From contig NZ_JAFCMM010000001.1 in the NCBI RefSeq assembly GCF_018131225.1, forward strand, positions 1,178,001 through 1,242,000: a DNA stretch of 64,000 nucleotides. The letters are read 5' to 3'. Both the position numbers and the translations under genes were made by a program. Origin of the DNA: Bradyrhizobium sp. U87765 SZCCT0048. Its GTDB lineage: Bacteria; Pseudomonadota; Alphaproteobacteria; Rhizobiales; Xanthobacteraceae. Every line of letters starts with the position of its first letter. Within the stretch, counting starts at the first letter, position 1. This document shows, piece by piece, positions 18,780 to 29,972 of the stretch. Below the pieces are notes generated by a model. The model ran no database searches and was not told the DNA's origin. It saw only the letters and a list, made by a program, of their open reading frames with translations.

Positions 18780-20108
18780 TCACACGGCCTTCGGCTTCAC
18801 CGGCCTTCCCGCGACATAGGTCTCCGCCACGCAGCGGTCATCGCCGAGGGTCATCAGCAGGAACAGCTCCTCGGCGAGATCGCCGTCGATGCACTCCATG
18901 CGATGGGCCATGGCCGGGGTCGCGCGAGCATCGAGCACGATGATGTCGGCTTCAAAACCTTCCTCCAGACGGCCGATGCGATCGTCGAGGCCGAGCACCG
19001 CGGCGTTGCCGCGAGTCATCATGTAGAACGCCTGCAGCGCCGGCCAGCTCTGGCCCTGCATCTGCAGCACCTTGTAGGCCTCATTGGCGGTCTGCAGCAT
19101 GGAATAGCTGGTGCCGCCACCGACATCTGTCGCAACGCCGACGCGCACGCCGTGCTGGTGCAGACGGCGCATGTCGAACAGGCCCGAGCCCAGGAACAGG
19201 TTCGAGGTCGGACAGAACGCCGCGATCGAGCCACTGTCCGCCAGCGCTGCGACCTCGCTGTCCTCGAGATAGATGCAGTGGCCGAAGATCGACCGCGGCC
19301 CGAGCAATCCGTAGCGCTCATAGACCCCGGTATAGGTCTTCGCCGCTGGAAACAGCTCCTTGACCAGTGCGATCTCCGCGAGATTCTCGCCGAGATGGGT
19401 CTGCACATAGGCGTCGGGAAACTCGTGTACCAGCGCGCCGCTCGCCTCGAGCTGCTCCGGCGTCGAGGTGATCGCAAAGCGCGGTGTGATGGCGTAGAGC
19501 TGCCGCCCGCGACCATGCCACTTCTGCAACAGCCCACGGCTTTCCTCATAGCCGCTCGCCGCCGTGTCGGTCAGCGCCTCCGGCGCGTTGCGGTCCATCA
19601 TCACCTTGCCGGCGATCATCCGCGTGCCGCGCCGCTCGCTCTCGGCAAAGAACGCCTCGACCGATTGCGGATGCACCGAACAATAGACCACTGCTGTTGT
19701 CGTGCCCTGCCGCAGCAGCTCGTCGAAGAAGAAGCGCGCGACATATTCGGCATGGCCCTGCTGGCGCAGCTTCTGCTCCTCGACGAAGGTGTATTTCTGC
19801 AGCCACTCGAGCAGCTGCGCGCCATAGGACGCGATGACCCGGGTCTGCGGGTAGTGGATGTGCGTATCGATGAAGCCGGGCAGGATCAGCCGGCCGCGAT
19901 GGTCGTCGATGGCAACATCCGGCGGCAACCGGCGCAGCAGCGCCGCCGCCTCGCTAACGGCGACGATCCGGCCGCCCGCGACCAGCACCAGACCGTCTTC
20001 CCAATAGCGATGGCTGGCGGCGCCGCCGACCAGCCGGGGATCGGCCTGGAAGCTCAGCACGCGGCCGCGGAGCGCGCGCTCCACGGCGAACGGAAAGGTA
20101 TCGGTCAT
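18780..20108 (-). CDS. guaD: Guanine deaminase
   Basis: A 442-residue zinc amidohydrolase converting guanine to xanthine. Diagnostic motifs are DTHIHYPQTRV (metal His pair), QTHLGENLAE, GHCIYLEDSE, CPTSNLFLGSG and VATDVGGGTSYSML with the metal Asp. The length matches bacterial GuaD (about 440). The ATG overlaps the stop of the PuuE-UraD gene (ATGA), so both are cotranscribed leftward and translationally coupled. Xanthine would then be taken up by XdhAB encoded just across the divergent promoter. Confidence 0.95.
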   Translation of the reverse strand: MTDTFPFAVERALRGRVLSFQADPRLVGGAASHRYWEDGLVLVAGGRIVAVSEAAALLRRLPPDVAIDDHRGRLILPGFIDTHIHYPQTRVIASYGAQLLEWLQKYTFVEEQKLRQQGHAEYVARFFFDELLRQGTTTAVVYCSVHPQSVEAFFAESERRGTRMIAGKVMMDRNAPEALTDTAASGYEESRGLLQKWHGRGRQLYAITPRFAITSTPEQLEASGALVHEFPDAYVQTHLGENLAEIALVKELFPAAKTYTGVYERYGLLGPRSIFGHCIYLEDSEVAALADSGSIAAFCPTSNLFLGSGLFDMRRLHQHGVRVGVATDVGGGTSYSMLQTANEAYKVLQMQGQSWPALQAFYMMTRGNAAVLGLDDRIGRLEEGFEADIIVLDARATPAMAHRMECIDGDLAEELFLLMTLGDDRCVAETYVAGRPVKPKAV

Positions 20109-21526
20109 GGCAGGCGATCCCTGAGCCGCAGCAAGGCGATCCGCTCGATCTGGCGCAACGCCTCATCGAACTCCGCCTCGACACTGTTGTCGATCCGGCT
20201 CTTGAAGTTGGCGAGAATGTCCGCCTTGTCCCGCCCCTTCACCGCGAGGATATAGGGAAAGCCGAAGCGGGCACGGTAACGGTCGTTCAACGCGGTGAAT
20301 TCGGCAAGCTCGGCCGGCGTCAGCCGGTCGAGGCCGGCGCCGCCCTGCTCGCGGGTGGAGTCCTCGGTCAGTTGCTTGGCGAGCGCCAGCCGTCCGGCAA
20401 GATCCGGATGGGCATCGATCAGGGCCCGCTGCCGCGCCGCAGGCTGCGCCCGCATCGCGGCCACCATGCTGGCATGCAGTCCCTCCGCCACATCGTCGGC
20501 CGCGCGCAGGCCGCCGCGATAGGCAGCCTCGGCGATTTCGGGGGAATGCTCGAAAATGTCGCCGAAGGTCTCGACGAACTGTATCAGCGACATCCGGCTC
20601 GGCGGCAAGCCGCCGACGGGCGGATGATGCCGCAGCCAGTGCCGGGCGATATCGATACGGCGGGTGAACCACACCTGCTGGTGGGATGCCACATAGTCGA
20701 GGAAGCGCATCAGGGCGGCGATGCGGCCCGGGCGTCCGATCAGCCGGCAATGCAGGCCGATCGACAGCACCTTCGGCGCCGTTTCGCCCTCCGCATAGAG
20801 CACGTCGAACGAGTCCTTCAGGTAGGTAAAGAACTGGTCGCCGGTGTTGAAGCCCTGGGCGGTGGCGAAGCGCATGTCGTTGGCGTCCAGCGTATAGGGA
20901 ACGATCAGGTGCGGGCCGCGCGGGCCCTCAATCCAGTACGGCAGGTCGTCGGCATAGGAATCGGACGAGTAGAGGAAGCCGCCCTCCTCCATCACCAGGC
21001 GCGTGGTGTGTTCGGAACAGCGCCCCAGGTACCATCCCGTCGGCCGCATCCCGGTCACCTCGCGGTGCAGTGCGATGGCGCGCAGGAGATCATCGCGCTC
21101 GGCCGCAGCCGGCATATCCTTGTACTCGATCCACTTGTAACCATGGCTGGCGATCTCCCAGCCTGCCTCTTTCATAGCCACGACTGCCGCCGGATTGCGC
21201 GCCAGCGCCGTGGCGACGCCATAGACGGTCACGGGAATGTTTCGTTGCGTGAACAGCCGCCACAGCCGCCAGAAGCCGGCCCGGCTGCCATATTCGTAGA
21301 TCGACTCCATGTTCATGTGGCGCTGCCCAGGCCAGGGCTGGGCACCGACGATCTCCGACAGGAACGCCTCCGAGGCGGCATCGCCATGGAGGATACAGTT
21401 TTCGCCGCCCTCCTCGTAGTTGATCACGATCTGCACGGCGATCCGGGCGCCGCCGGGCCAGGCGGCCTGCGGCACGGTCCGGCCATAGCCGGCGAGGTCC
21501 CGGGGATAGTCGGTGGTATCGGTCAT
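20105..21526 (-). CDS. Bifunctional allantoinase PuuE / OHCU decarboxylase UraD fusion
   Basis: A 473-residue two-domain protein. Residues 1 to about 305 are a PuuE-type polysaccharide-deacetylase-fold allantoinase (NYEEGGENCILHGD, EIASHGYKWIEY, GWYLGRCSEHT), which hydrolyses allantoin to allantoate without the usual zinc site. Residues from about 310 on are a UraD-type 2-oxo-4-hydroxy-4-carboxy-5-ureidoimidazoline decarboxylase (FVETFGDIFEHSPEI, IDAHPDLAG with the catalytic His, STREQGGAGLDRL with the catalytic Glu, RFGFPYILAVKG). The fusion joins two consecutive steps. The ATG at 21526 is preferred over a longer frame. It is divergent from the HIU hydrolase gene. Confidence 0.92.
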   Translation of the reverse strand: MTDTTDYPRDLAGYGRTVPQAAWPGGARIAVQIVINYEEGGENCILHGDAASEAFLSEIVGAQPWPGQRHMNMESIYEYGSRAGFWRLWRLFTQRNIPVTVYGVATALARNPAAVVAMKEAGWEIASHGYKWIEYKDMPAAAERDDLLRAIALHREVTGMRPTGWYLGRCSEHTTRLVMEEGGFLYSSDSYADDLPYWIEGPRGPHLIVPYTLDANDMRFATAQGFNTGDQFFTYLKDSFDVLYAEGETAPKVLSIGLHCRLIGRPGRIAALMRFLDYVASHQQVWFTRRIDIARHWLRHHPPVGGLPPSRMSLIQFVETFGDIFEHSPEIAEAAYRGGLRAADDVAEGLHASMVAAMRAQPAARQRALIDAHPDLAGRLALAKQLTEDSTREQGGAGLDRLTPAELAEFTALNDRYRARFGFPYILAVKGRDKADILANFKSRIDNSVEAEFDEALRQIERIALLRLRDRLP

Positions 21527-21588
21527 GGAGCGTGATATCCTTGCGCAAACAGCGCGCAACACTATGCGCGCTGCGGCCGGCTGGCCTT

Positions 21589-21617
21589 TCGGGAATTTCA
21601 AAAGATGTTTCCGAAGC
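21589..21617. promoter_or_regulatory. Candidate regulator site in the divergent puuE/hiuH region
   Basis: TTTCGGGAAT occurs here and also in the puuD-LysR gap. It is followed 12 bases later by TTTCCGAAG, giving an imperfect inverted repeat (TTCGGGAA / TTTCCGAA, 7 of 8 pairs). It lies between the divergent PuuE-UraD and HIU hydrolase genes. Confidence 0.4.
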
Positions 21618-21700
21618 TCCCGGCAAGCCGGTTGACGGCGAACGTGGCACTATTCCTGCTGAAGGAAGCCGCGTGGATAGCGGCCCAACAGGAAACGCTT

Positions 21701-22072
21701 ATGACCAGCCAGCACGGTAGCGGGCGTCTCACGACGCACGTCCTCGACACCACGAACGGCCGACCGGCGGTGCGCCTGGGCATCGTGTTGTCCCGCCTCG
21801 AGGCCCGGGGACCGACGGTCCTGCTCGAGACCCAGACCAACCTCGACGGACGCTGCGACGGCCCCCTGCTCTCCGGCGACACCATGGTTCCCGGCCGCTA
21901 CGAGCTCGTGTTCCACGCCGGCGCCTATCTGCGGCGCGAGTACGGCAACCTTCCCGAGCCGCCGTTTCTGGACGAGATCCCGATCCGGTTCGGCATCGCC
22001 GACGCCAATGCCCACTACCATGTGCCACTGCTGATCTCACCTTATGGCTATAGTACCTACCGCGGCAGCTGA
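21701..22072 (+). CDS. 5-hydroxyisourate hydrolase
   Basis: A 123-residue transthyretin-related enzyme that hydrolyses 5-hydroxyisourate, the PuuD product, to OHCU, the UraD substrate. The N-terminal [14 protein letters not shown] with its catalytic His and the C-terminal tetrapeptide YRGS are the hallmarks of the family. The length is normal at this ATG, which has AGGA upstream; the 32-codon upstream extension is not needed. It is the first gene of the rightward xdhABC operon. There is no signal peptide, so the enzyme is cytosolic. Confidence 0.93.
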   Translation: MTSQHGSGRLTTHVLDTTNGRPAVRLGIVLSRLEARGPTVLLETQTNLDGRCDGPLLSGDTMVPGRYELVFHAGAYLRREYGNLPEPPFLDEIPIRFGIADANAHYHVPLLISPYGYSTYRGS

Positions 22073-22094
22073 CTGCCCGGACGGAGGACCTCGC

Positions 22095-23556
<1,462 letters not shown>

Positions 23557-23570
<14 letters not shown>

Positions 23571-25896
23571 ACGCACATTCCCACAACAGGCGGCGTTGAA
23601 GAGCGGCGTGTCGGCATCGCTGCCACATGACAGCGCCCGACGCCATGTCACCGGAGAGGCCATCTACATCGACGACATGCCCGAGCCGGAAGGCATGGTT
23701 CATGTCTATGTCGGGCTCAGCGAGCGGGCGCACGCCCGCATCGTGGATATCGACCTGTCGAAGGTGCGCGCCGCCCCTGGCGTGCTGGCGGTGTTCACCG
23801 CCGCGGATATTCCCGGCGCCAACGACGTCAGTCCGCAGCACCTTCATGACGAGCCGCTGCTGGCCCGCGACCGCGTCGAATTCGTCGGCCAGCCGCTCTT
23901 CATGGTCGCCGCGCGCACCCGCCTCGAAGCCCGCGCCGCGGTGCGCCTCGCCGCCGTCACCTATGACGACCTGCCGGCGGTGCTCGACATCGACTCCGCC
24001 AAGGTCGCCGGCAAGATGGTGACCACTCCCATGACGCTGGTGCGTGGCGATGCCGCCGCCGCGCTCGCCGCATCCCCGCGCCGTATCCAGGCCCGGCTGC
24101 AGATCGGCGGTCAGGAGCACTTCTACCTCGAAAGCCAGATCGCTTTCGCCGTGCCCGGCGAGGAGGACGACGTCACCGTCTATTCCTCGACCCAGAACCC
24201 CACCGAAGTGCAGCACATGGTGGCGGCGACGCTCGGCGTCGCGGCTCATGCCGTGACCGTGGAAGTCCGGCGCATGGGCGGCGGCTTCGGCGGCAAGGAA
24301 ACCCAGTGCAGCGCTTTCGCCTGCTACGCCGCGATCGTCGCCAAGCACCTCAATCGCGCCGCCAAGGTTCGTCCCGACCGCGACGACGACATGGTAATGA
24401 CCGGCAAGCGTCACGACTTCACCGTCGACTATGACATCGGCTTCGACGACGACGGCCGTATCCACGGCGTCGACATGACCTTTGCCGCCAAGTGCGGCTG
24501 GTCGGCCGACCTGTCCGGTCCCGTGACCGACCGCGCCCTGTTCCATGCCGACAACTGCTACTTCTATCCCGCCGTGCGCGCGGTGTCCGAACCGCTGAAG
24601 ACCAACACCGTGTCCAACACGGCCTTCCGCGGCTTCGGCGGTCCGCAAGGCATCGTCGGCGCCGAGCGCCTGATCGAGGAGATCGCCTACGCCACCGGCC
24701 TCGATCCGCTGGATGTGCGCAAGCGCAATTTCTACGGCGACGCCGGCCGCGACCTCACGCCCTACCACCAGACGGTGGAAGACAATATTGCCCTCGAACT
24801 GGTCGAGAAGCTGGAGCGCGACTGTGACTACCGGGCGCGCCGTACGGCGATCCACAGCGCCAATGCGGGCAGCCCGGTGATCAAGCGCGGAATCGCGCTG
24901 ACGCCGGTGAAATTCGGCATTTCGTTCACGCTGACGTCGTCGAACCAGGCGGGTGCCCTGCTGCTCGTCTATACGGACGGTAGCGTGCAGATCAATCACG
25001 GCGGCACCGAAATGGGCCAGGGCCTCTACATCAAGGTCGCCCAGGTCGTGGCAGAGGTGCTGCAGATCGACATTTCCCGCATCAAGATCACCGCCACCAC
25101 CACCGCCAAGGTCCCGAACACGTCGCCGACCGCCGCATCGTCCGGCGCCGACCTCAATGGCAAGGCAGCAGAAGCCGCCGCACTGACCATCAAGGAGCGG
25201 CTGATCGCCTTTGCCTCGGAGAAGTGGGGCGTGCCGAGGGACGAGGTCGCCTTCCTGCCGAACCGCCTGCGCATCGGCAGCCAGGAGGTTCCTTTCGCCG
25301 ACGTGGTCAAGCAGGCCTATCTCGCCCGTGTCCAGCTGTCGGCGACGGGATTCTACAAGACGCCCAAAATCCACTGGGATCGCCAGGCCGGCCGCGGCCG
25401 TCCATTCTACTACTTCGCCTATGGCGCAGCCTGCAGCGAGGTGGCCATCGACACGCTGACCGGCGAATATCGTATCGAACGCGTCGACATCCTCCACGAC
25501 TGCGGCCGCTCGCTCAATCCGATCCTCGACATCGGCCAGATCGAAGGTGCGTACGTCCAGGGCGCCGGCTGGCTGACCACGGAAGAGCTGTGGTGGGACG
25601 GCAAGGGCCGGCTGCGCACCCATGCGCCATCGACCTACAAGATCCCGGCCTGCAGCGATCGACCGCGCATCTTCAACGTCGCGCTGTACGACGGGCAAAA
25701 CCGCGAGGAGAGCATCTTCCGCTCCAAGGCGGTTGGCGAGCCGCCATTGCCGCTCGGCGTCTCGGCGTTGCATGCCATTTCCGATGCGGTGGCCAGCGTG
25801 GCCGGCCATCGCCATTGTCCGCGCCTCGATGCCCCGGCGACGCCCGAACGGGTGCTCGACGCCGTCGAGCGGATGCGCGCCGCAGCGAAAGCGTGA
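23557..25896 (+). CDS. xdhB: Xanthine dehydrogenase molybdopterin-binding subunit
   Basis: A 779-residue catalytic subunit. Motifs in order are RRMGGGFGGKETQ (near residue 243), NTAFRGFGGPQG (near 352), NHGGTEMGQGLY (near 480) and KAVGEPPLPLGVSALHAI near the C-terminus, which carries the essential Glu of bacterial XdhB. The length matches Rhodobacter capsulatus XdhB (about 777). It overlaps the end of xdhA by 14 bases and is followed after 7 bp by xdhC. The catalytic Glu and the C-terminal GEPP distinguish it from the PaoC-like subunit encoded at 5985. Confidence 0.95.
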
Positions 25897-25903
25897 GGAT
25901 GCC

Positions 25904-26752
25904 ATGACCCGGGGCCTCGCCGAGACGCTCGCGACCTTCCTTGCAGCCGGCATTGACGTCGCGCGCGTGGTCGTCGCCGACGCGCGGGGGTCGACGCCGC
26001 GGGAAGCCGGCGCGGCCATGCTGGTCACCGTCGACCAAACGGAAGGGACCATCGGCGGCGGCAGGTTCGAATGGGACGCGATCGCCGTGGCGCGCGAGCT
26101 GCTTGCCTCCGGCGGCAGCCATCGCACCCTGGAGATTCCGCTCGGTCCCGCGATCGGCCAGTGCTGCGGCGGCCATGTCACCCTGACCATCGCGCGCGCC
26201 GATGCGCAGACCCTCGCGGCGATGATCACGAGCGAAGCTGCCGAGCGCGCCAGCCGGCCGCAGATTCTGATCTTCGGCGCCGGGTTCGTCGGCCGCGCGC
26301 TCGCCAGTGCATTGGCGCCCCTGCCCTTCCATGTCCGCCTGATCGACAACCGGGCCGCCGAATTCGCCGGCTTCGACGCGCGTGGCATCGTGCAGGTCGT
26401 CACTGACCGCACCCTGACCGAGGTCGAGGCTGCGCCGACCGATGCCGCCTATCTCGTGATGACCCACAGCCACGCGCTCGACGCCCTGATTGCAGGCGCG
26501 GTGCTGGAGCGCGGCGACTTTCGCTATCTCGGCATCATCGGCTCGCGCACCAAGCGCAAGCGCTTCGAAGCCGCTTTCCGCCAGCAGGGCATCGACGCGC
26601 GCGACATTGCACGCATCACCTGCCCGATCGGCAGTCCATCCGTTCGCGACAAGCGCCCCGCCGTGATTGCCGCACTCGCCGCCGCCGAATTGATCACGAT
26701 TTTTGCCGCCGACGTGACCGCACAAACCGACGCCAGTCGCCGGGTTGCGTGA
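25904..26752 (+). CDS. xdhC: Xanthine dehydrogenase accessory protein
   Basis: A 282-residue XdhC-family protein, which binds molybdenum cofactor, helps sulfurate it and inserts it into XdhB. The N-terminal XdhC/CoxI domain has VVVADARGSTPREAGAAM and GTIGGGRFEW. The conserved cysteine pair is in IGQCCGGHVTL, and a C-terminal Rossmann-like domain starts at ILIFGAGFVGRAL. The ATG at 25904 has GAGGATGCC upstream, so the longer frame inside xdhB is discarded. It completes the operon for HIU hydrolase and XdhABC. Confidence 0.92.
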   Translation: MTRGLAETLATFLAAGIDVARVVVADARGSTPREAGAAMLVTVDQTEGTIGGGRFEWDAIAVARELLASGGSHRTLEIPLGPAIGQCCGGHVTLTIARADAQTLAAMITSEAAERASRPQILIFGAGFVGRALASALAPLPFHVRLIDNRAAEFAGFDARGIVQVVTDRTLTEVEAAPTDAAYLVMTHSHALDALIAGAVLERGDFRYLGIIGSRTKRKRFEAAFRQQGIDARDIARITCPIGSPSVRDKRPAVIAALAAAELITIFAADVTAQTDASRRVA

Positions 26753-26850
26753 TCGCGCCAGCAGACGCGCTGCCATTTTCCGGACTTCCGACGCCTCGTC
26801 ACCGTGACGGGCGTCGGCGCAACTGACCACTTTTCACATCAGGCCCGCAG

Positions 26851-26869
26851 GTACGTTGGGGGAACGTAC
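26851..26869. promoter_or_regulatory. 19-bp palindrome upstream of the Tsx-like gene
   Basis: GTACGTT-GGGGG-AACGTAC is a perfect 7-bp inverted repeat with a 5-base spacer, about 100 bp before the start of the outer-membrane protein gene. It is a candidate operator. The rest of the 217-bp gap after xdhC shows nothing else I can name. Confidence 0.45.
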
Positions 26870-26969
26870 GGCGCTGAAGCCAATGAACGACGAGTGCCGC
26901 AAGGCGCTCGCCGATCGCCTCGTCATGTCCAAAGCACAGAGCAAATCAAACATTCAGGGGGAAATATCC

Positions 26970-28007
26970 ATGTCTTGCAAATCGATTGCCATTGCGGCCA
27001 GCCTCACATTCATGGCGAGCTCTGCCCTTGCCGCCGACGTCGACATGCCGACGAAAGCGCCGAAGTCGGTGCTCGACCTGCCGTTCTTCATCGTCAACGA
27101 CAACCGCCTGACTTACGCCTATCAGTTCACCGCGACGTCGCCGGGCGCGGCCGATCGCACCGCCAAGCAGGTGTTCGCCTTCACCCACTTCGACGTCTGG
27201 GCCTACGGCACCAATTTCATCAACCTCGAGCTGCTGAAGTCCGACAGCCGCGATCCGGCGTCGCCCTGCCTGCCGACCGTCGGCGTTGCCAACAACTGCG
27301 CCGGCGCCATGGAGTTCTACGGCCTGTTCCGCAGCACCTTCGGCTGGAATCAGATCTTCAACACCAAGGCGTTCTCGATCGGCCCGCTCAGCAACATCTC
27401 GTTCATCGTCGGCGCCGACGGCGAGACCGAGAACCAGTTCCTGGCGCCGAACAAGAAGGACGTCGTCGCCGGCCTGCAGTTCGCCTTCGACCTGCCCTAC
27501 AAGGGCTTCTTCAACGTCTCGCCGCTGTATTACCAGGAGTGGAATCACAACGCCTTCCTGACGCCCGGCTTCATGCCGGCCGGCTTCACCGGCATTCCCG
27601 ACGGCAACACCCACTTCCATCCGACCTGGGCGGTGGAGGTCAACTACTACATGGATCTCGGCTTCCTGCCGGAGAGCCTGCGGTACTTCGCGGTCAGCGG
27701 CCGCGCCGGCTTCTACGGGCCCAAGGGCACCGGAGCCTACGGCAACTACACCATCCCGGCGACCAACGCGACCAAGATGGAGATCAACAGCGAGCCGATC
27801 CGCCTGACCTTCGACGCCAGCAAAGCGTTCTGGGGGCCGAAATACACTCACTTCGTCGATGTCTGGGTCGCCTACCGCTACTGGGAGAACAAGTTCGGCC
27901 TCGACGACGGCAATCCCGCCAACGGCGTCTGCTTCTTCGCCAATGGCGTCAACAACAAGAGCTGCACCGAGAAGTCGCTGCATTCCGGCGTGTCCGTCAA
28001 GTTCTGA
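26970..28007 (+). CDS. Outer-membrane protein, Tsx-like nucleoside channel candidate
   Basis: A 345-residue secreted protein with a signal peptide (residues 1-20, cleaved after SALA). The mature part is rich in alternating aromatic residues (YGTNFINLELLK, FNVSPLYYQEWNHN, TWAVEVNYYMDLGF) and ends in Phe (GVSVKF), as outer-membrane beta-barrels do. The pattern resembles Tsx, the nucleoside-specific channel, but I recognise this only weakly. Its place between xdhC and a purine permease fits nucleoside or purine passage through the outer membrane. The ATG at 26970 follows AGGGGGAAA. Six Cys lie in two loops and the leader region. A strong terminator follows. Confidence 0.7.
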   Translation: MSCKSIAIAASLTFMASSALAADVDMPTKAPKSVLDLPFFIVNDNRLTYAYQFTATSPGAADRTAKQVFAFTHFDVWAYGTNFINLELLKSDSRDPASPCLPTVGVANNCAGAMEFYGLFRSTFGWNQIFNTKAFSIGPLSNISFIVGADGETENQFLAPNKKDVVAGLQFAFDLPYKGFFNVSPLYYQEWNHNAFLTPGFMPAGFTGIPDGNTHFHPTWAVEVNYYMDLGFLPESLRYFAVSGRAGFYGPKGTGAYGNYTIPATNATKMEINSEPIRLTFDASKAFWGPKYTHFVDVWVAYRYWENKFGLDDGNPANGVCFFANGVNNKSCTEKSLHSGVSVKF

Positions 28008-28098
28008 GAGCGGCGGTCCATACAACGCGGCGCGCCCCACCAGCGGTCGCGCCGCGCTCCGGACGAGCGGTTTCACTCAAACCCGAGACAAAACAGAA

Positions 28099-28134
28099 CG
28101 GCCCAGGCCCACGAAGGCCCGGGCCGTCTTTTTT
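28099..28134. terminator. Rho-independent terminator
   Basis: An 11-bp stem with one mismatch (CGGCCCAGGCC / GGCCCGGGCCG), a 6-base loop and TCTTTTTT. It follows the Tsx-like gene. The reverse strand reads GTTCTGTTTTG after the stem, so it may also stop the convergent permease transcript. Confidence 0.85.
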
Positions 28135-28148
28135 GGGGCTCGACCGTG

Positions 28149-29441
28149 TCAGCCGGCGACGAGCGCGAAGCGGATCACGAACAGCGCTGCCACCAGCCAG
28201 GTCGCCGCATGGACTTCACGGAACCGGCCCGTCACCGTCTTCAGCACCGCGTAGCTGATGAAGCCGAACGCCAGACCATTGGCGATCGAGTAGGTGAACG
28301 GCATCATCAGCGCGGTCAGAGCCGCGGGCGCGGCCTCCGTGACATCGTTCCAATCGATTTCAACAAGTTCGCGCAACATCAGTCCTGCGACATACAGCAG
28401 CGCGGGCGCTGTGGCATAGACCGGGACCGAGCCCGCCAAAGGAGAGAACAGCAGCGCCGCAACGAACAGCAGCGCCACCACCAGAGCCGTCAATCCGGTA
28501 CGGCCGCCAGCCTGTACACCCGAAGCGCTCTCGACATAAGCGGTGGTGCTGCTGGTCCCGAGCAGCGAGCCGGCAACGATCGCGGTCGAGTCGGCGAGCA
28601 GCGCACGGCCGAGCTGGCTGGGCTTGCCCTCCTCGATCAGCCCGGCGCGCTTGGCGACGCCGATCAACGTTCCCGTCGCGTCGAACACCTCGACCAGCAC
28701 GAACACCAGGATGACATGCAGCAATCCGCCATGCAGCGCCCCGAGAAGGTCGAGCTGCAGGAAGGTCGGCAGAATGCTCGGCGGCGCCGACACCACACCA
28801 TTGAATTTGCTGACGCCGAGCGCCATCGACAGCACCGTGATCGCCAGAATGCCGATCAGGATCGCGCCCCGCACCTTGAGTCCGTCGAGGCCGGCAATGA
28901 TGAAAAAGCCGAGGATCGCCAGCAGCGGGCCAACCTTGGTCACGTCACCGAGCGTCACATAAGTCGCCGGGTTGGCGACGACGATGCCGGAGCTCTTGAG
29001 CGCGATGATAGCCAGGAACAATCCGACACCGGCGCCGATGGCGCTGCGCATCGAGTGCGGAATACCGGAAATCAGCCAGCTGCGCACACCACTGACCGTC
29101 AGGACGAGAAAGATGATGCCCGAGATGAAGACGGCGCCAAGGGCCTGCTGCCAGGAAAACCCCATGGCGCCGACCACGGTGAAGGCGAAGAAGGCGTTCA
29201 GGCCCATGCCTGGCGCCATGCCGATCGGCCAGCGCGCGTACAGCCCCATCACCAGCGAGCCCAGCGCTGCCGCGAGGCACGTGGCGACAAACACCGCATT
29301 ACGATCCATGCCGGTGGTCGACAGGATCTCAGGGTTGACGAAGATGATGTAGGACATCGTCAGGAACGTGGTGATCCCGGCAATGACCTCCGTGCGCACC
29401 GAAGTGCCCTGCTCCTTGAGCTTGAAATATGCGTCCAGCAC
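28149..29441 (-). CDS. NCS2 family purine permease, AzgA/GhxP-type
   Basis: A 430-residue inner-membrane protein with about 12-13 hydrophobic segments, from the AzgA-like branch of NCS2 that imports adenine, guanine and hypoxanthine. Typical stretches are TEVIAGITTFLTMSYIIFVN, APGMGLNAFFAFTVV, FVLVEVFDATGTLIGV and SSTTAYVESASGVQAGGRTG. The start is GTG at 29441, nine bases after GGAGGA, and gives the usual N-terminus (LDAYFKLKEQGTSVRTE). It belongs functionally with guanine deaminase and Xdh. It is distinct from the XanQ/UacT-like permease at 10269, so the cluster has both purine uptake branches. Confidence 0.92.
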   Translation of the reverse strand: MLDAYFKLKEQGTSVRTEVIAGITTFLTMSYIIFVNPEILSTTGMDRNAVFVATCLAAALGSLVMGLYARWPIGMAPGMGLNAFFAFTVVGAMGFSWQQALGAVFISGIIFLVLTVSGVRSWLISGIPHSMRSAIGAGVGLFLAIIALKSSGIVVANPATYVTLGDVTKVGPLLAILGFFIIAGLDGLKVRGAILIGILAITVLSMALGVSKFNGVVSAPPSILPTFLQLDLLGALHGGLLHVILVFVLVEVFDATGTLIGVAKRAGLIEEGKPSQLGRALLADSTAIVAGSLLGTSSTTAYVESASGVQAGGRTGLTALVVALLFVAALLFSPLAGSVPVYATAPALLYVAGLMLRELVEIDWNDVTEAAPAALTALMMPFTYSIANGLAFGFISYAVLKTVTGRFREVHAATWLVAALFVIRFALVAG

Positions 29442-29972
29442 TGGGTTTCCTCCCCCATGCGTCGGGGCAGCCCGGCTGCAATACACAGCTTCCGGCTGGT
29501 CCGACCCTGTTTCCTTCCCAGACCCGCGCCGCCGGGCAAAACCGGCAGCAACGCTCATGGGTCCCCGCCGGATCGACTGTCCAGCTTCGGGAAAGCTTCT
29601 TTGGATTGCGGAGACGGTGCAAGGCCTGCGGCCAGCGGTTTGGCGCGAAGCAGTTTTGGAAATTTCCTTGAAATGACGCCGACCGGCTCACGGGGCAGCG
29701 ACGCGGCGGGACCGGCACGCCCGATGACCGAATGCAGACCAACCGGCCGCGAGACCAAGCTCAGTACACTTCAATATCATGACACGAACATGAAGCCGCT
29801 TGGCAAGCCTCCTGATCGGACGTTTCGACGCAGCACCCCGTTCGCGCGTCAACTGGCGACCGCGCCGTCTGCCTGATAGCATCCAGCTTTGTTTTCATAT
29901 CGTGTTTGCGACCAATTCATTTTCATGATCCGTCGGCATGATCGCACGACGGTCCATTTGCTGGATAGCGCC
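29442..29972. other. Long intergenic region before the protease-PLC fusion gene
   Basis: About 530 bases without a gene I can support. The left part is the leader of the purine permease. The right part, from about 29750, is richer in A and T than the surroundings (for example TTTGTTTTCATATCG near 29888), which could mark the fusion gene's promoter or a junction of acquired DNA. No riboswitch-like fold was recognised. Confidence 0.4.

Noticed and set aside
29442..29560. Possible riboswitch upstream of the AzgA-type permease
   Set aside because: Only a GC-rich leader with a ribosome site; no recognisable conserved fold.
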